From a virus, in IMG/VR virus record IMGVR_UViG_3300020207_001184, positions 1-21,101 of that record: a DNA stretch of 21,101 bases; one strand, written 5' to 3'. A model generated the notes under the pieces. That model was not told the origin of the DNA and searched no databases. It was given only the letters and a program-made list of their open reading frames with translations. The position numbers and the translations under genes were made by a program. How positions within the stretch are numbered: position 1 is the stretch's first letter; every line of letters begins with the position of its first letter. Shown piece after piece: positions 1 to 4,577 of the stretch.

Positions 1-213
1 ATCAGGCTGCGATTGCCATTGCTGGCGCTGCGTTTGTGTTTGCAGTTATAAAGTTTAACCTATTACGCTGTTACCCGGTTAACTCCACTTCACTTTCACA
101 CCTGTCGATCCTATTTCTGCCCCATAAAAAACACACTTGTCTAAATGTGCTTATGGTGGAGCAGTGCGGTACCGCCCCGCAGTCCAGTATGTGTCCACGT
201 TGCTTCAACGCTA
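1..213 (-). ncRNA. ssrA: Two-piece (circularly permuted) tmRNA, partial at window edge
   Basis: Transfer-messenger RNA for ribosome rescue, read on the minus strand in permuted order. The acceptor piece comes first (about 213 to 154), then a 30-nt spacer (153-124), then the coding piece (123 down past 1). Seen directly: the 3' end CTGCTCC-A-CCA (164-154) pairs over 7 bp with the coding-piece 5' end GGGGCAG (123-117). A 5-bp T-stem TGCGG/CCGCA (181-165) encloses a 7-nt loop. The D-region word AGGATCGACAGG follows the 5' end. CAGGTGTG pairs with CACATACTG of the acceptor piece (P2, one bulged A). GTTAACC...GGTTAA matches the PK1 pseudoknot site. The resume codon GCA at 43-41 opens the tag ANTNAAPAMAIAA, with TGA at 4-2. 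Spacer bases GCACA/TGTGT can close a loop. The 3' end of the coding piece is outside the window. The two-piece layout is known from alphaproteobacteria and a few other lineages. Oddity: the T-loop is GGCGGTA, not TTCRANY. Confidence 0.92.
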
Positions 214-219
214 ACAGTT

Positions 220-227
220 TATTTATA
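220..227 (-). promoter_or_regulatory. T4-late-type promoter for the tmRNA
   Basis: An exact TATAAATA on the minus strand. A start 6-8 nt downstream would fall near 213, just ahead of a small CGTTG/CAACG hairpin (210-198) that begins the acceptor piece. In T4-like phages TATAAATA is the late -10 element read by the phage sigma (gp55 type). Its placement directly before a non-coding RNA argues that it is real. Late expression of the tmRNA is inferred. Confidence 0.6.
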
Positions 228-236
228 ACATAATAA

Positions 237-671
237 TTAGTTGTTGTCAAGTACTGAATCTTTGTACATGATACACGGTTCAATTTCTTTTTTATAATAA
301 ACTATTATTGTACCGTTCTCATGTTTTACCATGTTTGCTATACCACGCTCACGGGCTTTACCAAAACATTTATTTAAACTTTGTCCTGGAAATCTATATC
401 TTGGATTTTCTTTTAAAAACTCTCTCAAATCATCAATCTTTTTTTGATTAATTTCTATTCTATAACGAGATACGCAAGCAGAAAATGCGTTCCAATCATT
501 AACATATTTGTTTTCAGGTTCACCGATTTCAACTCTGCAATCTTGGTAAACACTTTGAGGAATGGCGTTACTTACGCCATTCACATTTAGTATAATTTGT
601 GGTTCTTTAACTCTATCACCGAAGATAGAGAAACCTATTAGTAATATTATAAGTAGAATAGCACGTTTCAT
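237..671 (-). CDS. Small exported or membrane-anchored Cys-containing protein, unknown function
   Basis: 144 residues. I do not recognise the family. The N-terminus MKRAILLIILLIGFSIFGD has the shape of a signal peptide or membrane anchor: a short basic start followed by about 13 hydrophobic residues. The rest is hydrophilic, with four cysteines (in DCRVE, SACVS, NKCFG, EPCIM), an even number that would suit two disulfides in the periplasm. I chose the ATG at 671; an in-frame ATG at 716 would add 15 charged residues ahead of the hydrophobic run and overlap the upstream gene. It sits between the tmRNA (downstream) and the CPHC protein (15 nt upstream). A role in the cell envelope, such as lysis timing or superinfection exclusion, is possible but not supported by any motif. 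Confidence 0.7.
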   Translation of the reverse strand: MKRAILLIILLIGFSIFGDRVKEPQIILNVNGVSNAIPQSVYQDCRVEIGEPENKYVNDWNAFSACVSRYRIEINQKKIDDLREFLKENPRYRFPGQSLNKCFGKARERGIANMVKHENGTIIVYYKKEIEPCIMYKDSVLDNN

Positions 672-685
672 ACTATTATTTATTT

Positions 686-901
686 TTAGATTGCTTCTCC
701 GCAATGGGGACAACATTGTGTTCCCATTTCTTCTCTATATTCTTTAAGAAGTTTACGCAATCTTTTAGCTTCTCTACTAGTGTCTTTTAAAAAGTCTTTA
801 TTGCGTTCAGCTTTAGGCTTTTCGTATTCTTTTTCAATCTTCTTCAAAAGTTTCTTAAACTTTTCTTCAAATACTGGTATAAAACCTGTGTTCATTGCCA
901 T
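686..901 (-). CDS. Small Lys/Glu-rich protein with C-terminal CPHC motif
   Basis: 71 residues, or 75 if the ATG at 913 is used. Residues from about 8 to 60 form a highly charged predicted helix or coiled coil (KFKKLLKKIEKEYEK and KRLRKLLKEYREEM). The protein ends in CCPHCGEAI, one half of a zinc ribbon; a second Cys pair is absent, so zinc binding would need dimerisation. I prefer the start at 901 because GGAG lies 5-6 nt ahead of it and the predicted transcript start (about 922) would leave the other Shine-Dalgarno-like AGGGG outside the mRNA. It has its own early-type promoter, which suggests an early host-interacting protein. No function assigned. Confidence 0.65.
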   Translation of the reverse strand: MAMNTGFIPVFEEKFKKLLKKIEKEYEKPKAERNKDFLKDTSREAKRLRKLLKEYREEMGTQCCPHCGEAI

Positions 902-916
902 TTGATTCTCCATGAA

Positions 917-948
917 AAATACCCCTATACTGTAGCATAGGAGTATTT
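917..948 (-). terminator. Hairpin overlapping promoter and leader; possible terminator of the upstream operon
   Basis: AAATAC-c-CCTAT (917-928) pairs with ATAGG-a-GTATTT (937-948) across an 8-nt loop, giving 11 bp around one mismatch. On the minus strand it is followed by a T run just before the ATG at 913, so it could end transcripts from the 1441-1027 genes. It also overlaps the -10 region of the promoter for the next gene, so read-through and locally started mRNAs would fold differently. Confidence 0.4.
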
Positions 949-957
949 AAATGTCAA
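929..957 (-). promoter_or_regulatory. Sigma70-type early promoter (perfect -35, extended -10)
   Basis: On the minus strand TTGACA (957-952) is separated by exactly 17 nt from TACAGT (934-929), and TGC immediately precedes the -10 (extended -10). The predicted start is near 922. It drives the small CPHC protein and possibly the exported protein and read-through into the tmRNA. The -35 is a full consensus match, while the -10 matches at 4 of 6 positions. Confidence 0.6.
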
Positions 958-1019
958 TAAAATATTATCATTGTAATGTAACAGCTATGTAAAAATTACA
1001 TGAATTTATTGTGACATTT
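949..1019. other. Structured intergenic region with alternative hairpins
   Basis: AAATGTC+AATAAA (949-961) can pair with TTTATT+GACATTT (1005-1010, 1013-1019), giving 13 bp with a 2-nt bulge. Inside, ATGTAA occurs twice (976-981 and 987-992) and either copy can pair with the single TTACAT (996-1001). The outer left arm also carries the -35 of the early promoter. No gene is visible. It could be an untranslated regulatory structure, a terminator or a processing site. Confidence 0.4.
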
Positions 1020-1026
1020 TAACGTA

Positions 1027-1245
1027 TTACCACTTGGTATCTAGTGTTCTTTTATAAGTTTTTTCACTGCGAATCGCATCTATAATTTTTGTTATCTTTG
1101 GTATGTGTGGAGATTTAGGAACATACTTATTTTTACATTTAAATTGTTCAACATATTCTCTTTGTTTTGCAGCTTCTTTACCCAATAAAGTTTCTACATA
1201 AGTCCAGTCCTCTTCTGTGAGAGTTTCAATCTTCTTGCTTGCCAT
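1027..1245 (-). CDS. Small basic protein of unknown function
   Basis: 72 residues starting MASKKIETLTEEDWTYVETL. It is rich in Lys and Glu and probably helical, with no recognisable domain. I chose the ATG at 1245; a longer in-frame reading to 1344 would lie entirely inside the upstream gene in another frame. The start overlaps the last 20 nt of the 1226-1441 gene, which suggests translational coupling. It is the last gene of the yggX-epimerase-CDF operon before the structured region at 917-1019. Confidence 0.6.
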   Translation of the reverse strand: MASKKIETLTEEDWTYVETLLGKEAAKQREYVEQFKCKNKYVPKSPHIPKITKIIDAIRSEKTYKRTLDTKW

Positions 1246-1441
1246 TTTTTTCAGCCCATGCCTTTTCAAATTGTTCTTCATAAAGATATAATGGTGCGCC
1301 TGCGCAGCCATCATACCAAAGTCTTTTAAAATAGCCATCAGCACTTGCCAACGCTGTTTTTTCTGTGCAATCCAAATGTCCCTTTACCATAAAGAAATAT
1401 CTGTATGCTTCTTTAATTTCATCAGGTGTTGCTTTTTTCAT
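1226..1441 (-). CDS. Small hypothetical protein
   Basis: 71 residues (MKKATPDEIKEAYRYFFMVK start). Compact, with many aromatic residues (YRYFF, YFKRLWYDG, YLYEEQ) and two Cys, so it looks like a small folded globular protein. I do not recognise the family. The N-terminal TPDEIKEAYRYF resembles the start of many helical phage proteins but is not diagnostic. It lies 33 nt downstream of the 65-aa gene in the same operon. No clear Shine-Dalgarno precedes the ATG. Confidence 0.6.
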   Translation of the reverse strand: MKKATPDEIKEAYRYFFMVKGHLDCTEKTALASADGYFKRLWYDGCAGAPLYLYEEQFEKAWAEKNGKQED

Positions 1442-1474
1442 AACTATATTTACAGAATTAATAAGTTGTGAACG

Positions 1475-1672
1475 CTAACTTTTCTTTTTTCTGGTTGATT
1501 TTTTTACAGAATTTTCATGCCAATTTGATCTTTCTATGAGAGGATCAACGGCTACTTTAGTTTGACTATCGTTCCATTTAAATTGCTTTTTTACATCAGC
1601 ATACAGTTTTTCTCTATCTGTATGCGCATCAAGTAAATTTAAAATAATCTTGTCAATCTGTATCCAGTTCAT
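1475..1672 (-). CDS. Small hypothetical protein with Lys-rich tail
   Basis: 65 residues starting MNWIQIDKIILNLLDAHTD and ending in a basic tail (KKSTRKKKS). The ATG at 1672-1670 overlaps the TGA of the upstream 50-aa membrane protein (ATGA), which fixes the start better than a longer in-frame ORF that would run through the membrane protein in another frame. Helical and charged with no known motif. The basic tail might bind nucleic acid (weak inference). Confidence 0.6.
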   Translation of the reverse strand: MNWIQIDKIILNLLDAHTDREKLYADVKKQFKWNDSQTKVAVDPLIERSNWHENSVKKSTRKKKS

Positions 1673-1821
1673 TCTGCCTTCCAGATAGTCCAAGCACCAT
1701 ACGCAATCATACCATATGCGATAAGATTTACTGGTGCTACAATCATTGCGATACCTGACGCTACTAGAACGATACCGTCCCAAGTTGTTCTTTCTGTCAT
1801 TCTTTTAGTAAACCAATTCAT
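1669..1821 (-). CDS. 50-residue membrane protein linked to the CDF transporter
   Basis: A short ORF encoding 50 residues. The N-terminus MNWFTKRMTERTTWDG is polar and basic. It is followed by two hydrophobic stretches (IVLVASGIAMIVAP and LIAYGMIAYGAWTIW) that could form a membrane hairpin. Its ATG overlaps the TGA of the CDF transporter (ATGA at 1821-1818), and its own TGA overlaps the next ATG (1672-1669), so three genes are translationally chained. This tight linkage at both ends is the main evidence that it is real. It could be a small accessory subunit of the transporter or an unrelated inner-membrane protein. Confidence 0.72.
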   Translation of the reverse strand: MNWFTKRMTERTTWDGIVLVASGIAMIVAPVNLIAYGMIAYGAWTIWKAE

Positions 1822-2741
1822 TTCTTTTCTCCTTCAAATTTACTATAAAATAATACTTCGTCTGGACATTCGTTATGTTCTACTTGTATTGTAGTATGAC
1901 CAATGCCATAATTTTCTATTAATAACTTTTTAGTATTGTAGATTGTTTTATCACAATCTCCTTCATCAAGTATCTGAATATGCATTGTAGCAGCTACCTG
2001 ACCACTAGCGAGTTCCCAGATATGAATATGATGTACGTTATTTACATCATCGATGTTTTTCATTATATCATTAGTTATTTCAACTATATCTATGTTATCA
2101 GGTTTACCTGTCATTAATATTCTAACACAGTCTTTTAATAATTCCCAACCACTTTTTAATATTAATGCTGCTAGTAGCACACTTATAATAGCATCAATAT
2201 AATACCAATCTGTAAAATATATTACTACGCTGCCAATAATAGCTCCTATACTTCCTAATATATCAAGTAATATATGAAGTATAACTCCACGCATGTTTAT
2301 ATTTTCACCATCATGGTGATGATGTACAACTTTAAACAGCACTAGATTCACAATCAATCCAATAATAGCAATAGGAAGCATTGTTATAGGGTCAACAACT
2401 TCTACATTGATTAACCTTTGAATGGATTCATATATGATATAATAAAATAATCCAAACCACATAAGAGCATTTAAAAATGCTGCTAATACTTCCGCTCTCA
2501 TATAACCATATGAGTATGTATCGGTAGGTAATTTCCTACCTATCCAAAAACCAAATACTGCTATCAACATAGCAATAGCATCTGTTAATAGATGGAATGC
2601 ATCACTTAATAGGGCAAGCGAATTACTGATGTATGCTCCTGCTAATTCCACAACAACAAATGTCAAAAGAATTGCAATAGCAACCTTCATGGCAAATTCT
2701 TCTTTGCCTTTTTTTCTACTGTGATAATATTGATGTCTCAT
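1818..2741 (-). CDS. CDF-family cation (zinc) efflux transporter
   Basis: 307 residues, normal length for the CzcD/ZitB branch of the cation diffusion facilitators, which export Zn2+ (or Co2+, Cd2+) from the cytoplasm by proton antiport. Seen: about six transmembrane segments; the metal site in TM2 (SLALLSDAFHLLTD, with D47, H50 and D54) and in TM5 (HILLD, with H156 and D160); a His-rich cytoplasmic loop (VVHHHHDGEN, 139-146) between TM4 and TM5; and a C-terminal ferredoxin-like metal-sensing domain with HHIHIWEL. Key residues are intact, so it should be active. The start overlaps the epimerase stop (ATGA). In a phage it may alter metal levels for metal-dependent enzymes or detoxify the host; the substrate is inferred from family only. 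Confidence 0.93.
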   Translation of the reverse strand: MRHQYYHSRKKGKEEFAMKVAIAILLTFVVVELAGAYISNSLALLSDAFHLLTDAIAMLIAVFGFWIGRKLPTDTYSYGYMRAEVLAAFLNALMWFGLFYYIIYESIQRLINVEVVDPITMLPIAIIGLIVNLVLFKVVHHHHDGENINMRGVILHILLDILGSIGAIIGSVVIYFTDWYYIDAIISVLLAALILKSGWELLKDCVRILMTGKPDNIDIVEITNDIMKNIDDVNNVHHIHIWELASGQVAATMHIQILDEGDCDKTIYNTKKLLIENYGIGHTTIQVEHNECPDEVLFYSKFEGEKK

Positions 2742-3652
2742 TGATTATATTTTTTTGTATATAAACTTCTTATACCTTCTTCTATATTTATAGTAGGTTT
2801 CCAATTAAGAAGTTTTTTAATTTTATCTATGTCTGCTAATGTTTCGGGTGCGTAACCTTTTGGTTTGTCTTCATAAACGATTTCAAGTTCTGGGAAAAAC
2901 TCTTTTAAAATATCTATAACTTCATTTACTGAAATATTAGACCCTGTGCCAACGTTGAAAACTTCACTCTTTACTTTACTTTCCATGCTTGCTATACACG
3001 CTGCTGCTACATCACTTACATGAATATAATCACGCTTAAATGTACCGTCTCCATGAACTGTAAGTGGTTTACCCTCTGATGCTAAACGATAAAATTTAGA
3101 AATCATAAGTCCCTTGTTATCATCGTCTGGTTGTTCGTCCCCGTATACTGTAAAGAAACGTAATATATTATAATTTAAATTAAACATATTTTTATATTGT
3201 TTACACAAATGTTCACCAAACAATTTAGTCATGGCATAATAATTTAGTGGGTCTGGTTTATGAAAAGGTTTATGCGGCGTTGGATTGTTACCATATATAC
3301 TTGAACTACTACCGTATATAAACTTTCTTACTCCTACAGCACTTGCTGCTGTAAGAATATTCTTTGTTCCTGTTACATTGTCATCAAAATAGTCATCGGG
3401 ATTAATAAAACTCTCTGGTATACGAGGCTTTGCTGCTAGATGAATTACATAGTCTTGTCCAGCACATGCTACCACACATTTAGCTGCGTTCTGTATATCA
3501 CCTTGTATATACTTCACATTAGTAAAATCATCTGGTTTTTGTACTCTATCTAAAACAGTAACACTATATCCTTTTAAAGATAGTTGTTTTACTACTTCAC
3601 GTCCAACAAAACCAGAACCACCAGTTACAAGAACTTTACCTTTTAAAAGCAT
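2738..3652 (-). CDS. NAD-dependent nucleotide-sugar epimerase/dehydratase (extended SDR)
   Basis: 304 residues. The N-terminal Rossmann motif TGGSGFVG (Gly 11, 14, 17) binds NAD. The catalytic set is present: Ser run 115-118 (GSSSSIYG) and Tyr139-x3-Lys143 (YYAMTK). FFTVYGDEQPDDDN, RDYIHVSDVA and FNVGTGSNISVNE are typical of UDP-glucuronate/UDP-glucose 4-epimerase relatives. The exact sugar cannot be told from sequence. It likely supplies a modified sugar nucleotide for surface, LPS or phage glycosylation; the GT-A glycosyltransferase at 9340 is a possible downstream partner. It starts 11 nt after yggX ends, without a strong Shine-Dalgarno, and its stop overlaps the CDF start. Confidence 0.92.
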   Translation of the reverse strand: MLLKGKVLVTGGSGFVGREVVKQLSLKGYSVTVLDRVQKPDDFTNVKYIQGDIQNAAKCVVACAGQDYVIHLAAKPRIPESFINPDDYFDDNVTGTKNILTAASAVGVRKFIYGSSSSIYGNNPTPHKPFHKPDPLNYYAMTKLFGEHLCKQYKNMFNLNYNILRFFTVYGDEQPDDDNKGLMISKFYRLASEGKPLTVHGDGTFKRDYIHVSDVAAACIASMESKVKSEVFNVGTGSNISVNEVIDILKEFFPELEIVYEDKPKGYAPETLADIDKIKKLLNWKPTINIEEGIRSLYTKKYNQ

Positions 3653-3663
3653 TTTGGTCTTTC

Positions 3664-3948
3664 TTAAATTAGTTTTGGAATATCAGGATCTGTAAAATCA
3701 TCTGGCATTCCAATATCATCGTCTTCAAATAAAAATCTTTCACGTACTTCTGCTAGATATTCCCTAGCAGACTTGTCCATCATATTTAGTCTATTTTCAT
3801 TTATGATCATTGTTTGAAAATTTAACCATTCACTCCACGCCTGCGCTGAAATGTTTTCTAAAATTCTCACACCTTCTGTACCTGGAAATGGTTGTTTATC
3901 TAAAGCTGGCATATTTGATTTATATCGTTGACAAAAAACTTCTGACAT
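3664..3948 (-). CDS. yggX: YggX-family Fe(II)-trafficking / oxidative-damage protection protein
   Basis: 94 residues, close to the usual ~90. It carries the family core: VFCQRY near the N-terminus (conserved Cys6), then PFPGTEGVRILENIS and QAWSEWLNFQTMIINENRLN. In enteric bacteria YggX helps protect Fe-S clusters and limits iron-driven oxidative damage. The C-terminal tail is acidic (FEDDDIGMPDDF), longer than usual and possibly unstructured. Good Shine-Dalgarno (TAGGAGATAATA before ATG). First gene of the minus operon that continues with the epimerase and CDF exporter. The family is mainly beta- and gammaproteobacterial, so it hints at the host or donor lineage. Confidence 0.92.
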   Translation of the reverse strand: MSEVFCQRYKSNMPALDKQPFPGTEGVRILENISAQAWSEWLNFQTMIINENRLNMMDKSAREYLAEVRERFLFEDDDIGMPDDFTDPDIPKLI

Positions 3949-3966
3949 TATTATCTCCTATAAAAC

Positions 3967-3995
3967 AATATAACATATTTAACAAAATATTACAA
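3967..3995 (-). promoter_or_regulatory. Sigma70-type promoter for the yggX-epimerase-CDF operon
   Basis: On the minus strand TTGTAA (3995-3990), a 17-nt spacer, then TATATT (3972-3967) preceded by TGT (extended -10). The predicted start near 3960 leaves a leader of about 12 nt containing TAGGAG. Reasonable spacing and position, moderate consensus. The remaining divergent gap (3996-4077) holds no gene I can support. Confidence 0.45.
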
Positions 3996-4077
3996 GCACT
4001 TTTTGCTATGCCAAGAGATATGACCCTATCACATACCGAGATTGATTAGACTCGAACGCCAAATGGTGCTATAACAC

Positions 4078-4085
4078 TATAAATA
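4078..4085 (+). promoter_or_regulatory. T4-late-type promoter for the DUF1127 pair
   Basis: An exact TATAAATA on the plus strand, 32 nt before the ATG at 4118. A start near 4092 would give a leader of about 26 nt containing AAGGAAAA. An overlapping extended -10 (TGCTATAAC, 4067-4075) without a good -35 might allow early expression as well. Confidence 0.5.
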
Positions 4086-4117
4086 ATTGTACACATATAC
4101 ACATAAGGAAAACAAAA

Positions 4118-4366
4118 ATGAAAACAATATACTTATATACAGTAGCTTTTTTCAAAAATGTTTCAAATACTTTAGACTATAATAGAAAAGTAAAAGAAAC
4201 AATCAAAGAATTAAGCAAACTATCAAATAGAGAACTTAACGATATCGGTATCGCACGTGGTGATATCTATTATATTGCACACACTTCTTACAAAAAACCA
4301 GCAAAAGTTAAAGTTGAAAATAAAACTTTTGTATTTGAAAACGATAACTTAAAAGGATGGGTATAA
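4118..4366 (+). CDS. DUF1127 (YjiS-like) small protein
   Basis: 82 residues. The central SKLSNRELNDIGIARGDI is the DUF1127 signature (L-x2-L-x4-L-x-DIG-hydrophobic-x-R-x-DI). The tail after residue 55 is basic then acidic and not part of the domain. In alphaproteobacteria small DUF1127 proteins bind RNA or sensor kinases and affect RNA turnover, phosphate or carbon metabolism. By analogy the phage protein could retune host RNA decay or nutrient signalling (inference). The Shine-Dalgarno AAGGAAAA lies ahead of the ATG. It is one of only two confident plus-strand genes in the window and faces away from the yggX operon. Confidence 0.85.
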   Translation: MKTIYLYTVAFFKNVSNTLDYNRKVKETIKELSKLSNRELNDIGIARGDIYYIAHTSYKKPAKVKVENKTFVFENDNLKGWV

Positions 4367-4545
4367 TGACTACATTAGTAATGAACACAATCGTAAATCC
4401 GTTTCGTGGGTTTGGTAAATCACTTTGGACATTCTGCGAAATAGTAGGATACGCAAGAGCTGCATCAGAATTAGCACGCCAAGGTCTATATGAAGAATCA
4501 AAAGCATGTATGTTGCAAGTACAGTCGTTGCGTAATGGGAAGTAA
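4366..4545 (+). CDS. Small DUF1127-associated protein
   Basis: 59 residues starting MTTLVMNTIVNPFRGFGKSL. The segment YARAASELARQGLYEESKA resembles small proteins that accompany or belong to the DUF1127 group in alphaproteobacteria; I recognise it only by this pattern. Its ATG overlaps the stop of the previous gene (TAATG at 4364-4368), with AAGGA 9 nt upstream, so I prefer it over the in-frame ATG at 4357. Coupled expression with the DUF1127 protein suggests a common role. It ends convergently with the spoVR gene at a shared hairpin. Confidence 0.72.
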   Translation: MTTLVMNTIVNPFRGFGKSLWTFCEIVGYARAASELARQGLYEESKACMLQVQSLRNGK

Positions 4546-4577
4546 GAAAGCTATAATTTAACCTTGATAGCCTTCTT
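4544..4577. terminator. Bidirectional terminator-like hairpin between convergent genes
   Basis: AAGAAAGCTAT (4544-4554) and ATAGCCTTCTT (4567-4577) form an 11-bp stem with a 12-nt loop. Read on the minus strand the single odd position is a G-U wobble; on the plus strand it is an A-C mismatch. The plus gene stops at the left foot and the minus spoVR stop lies in the loop. Low GC and no long U tract, so efficiency is uncertain. Confidence 0.5.

Noticed and set aside
36-283. Open reading frames on both strands across the left edge (65 and 70 residues)
   Set aside because: They lie on top of the tmRNA, and the apparent protein sequences follow the RNA helices; no Shine-Dalgarno or family resemblance.
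676-683. ATAAATAA just before the ATG at 671
   Set aside because: Only 4 nt from the start codon, so it would give a transcript beginning inside the gene; it does not follow the spacing of the other late motifs.
1442-1475. TTCACA-N18-TATAGT promoter-like sequence before the 71-aa gene
   Set aside because: The -10 ends 1 nt before the ATG, so the start would lie within the gene; likely AT-rich chance.
2785-2792. TATAAATA (minus) inside the epimerase gene, about 44 nt before the CDF start
   Set aside because: Could be an internal late promoter, but the codons (Thr-Ile-Asn-Ile) explain it and no Shine-Dalgarno supports a separate CDF message.
3995-4070. tRNA-like element: AGCAC and GTGCT 76 nt apart and a GTTCGAGTC T-arm-like word on the minus strand
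   Set aside because: On neither strand do D-, anticodon and T-stems form, and the T-arm word sits in the wrong position. Probably chance.
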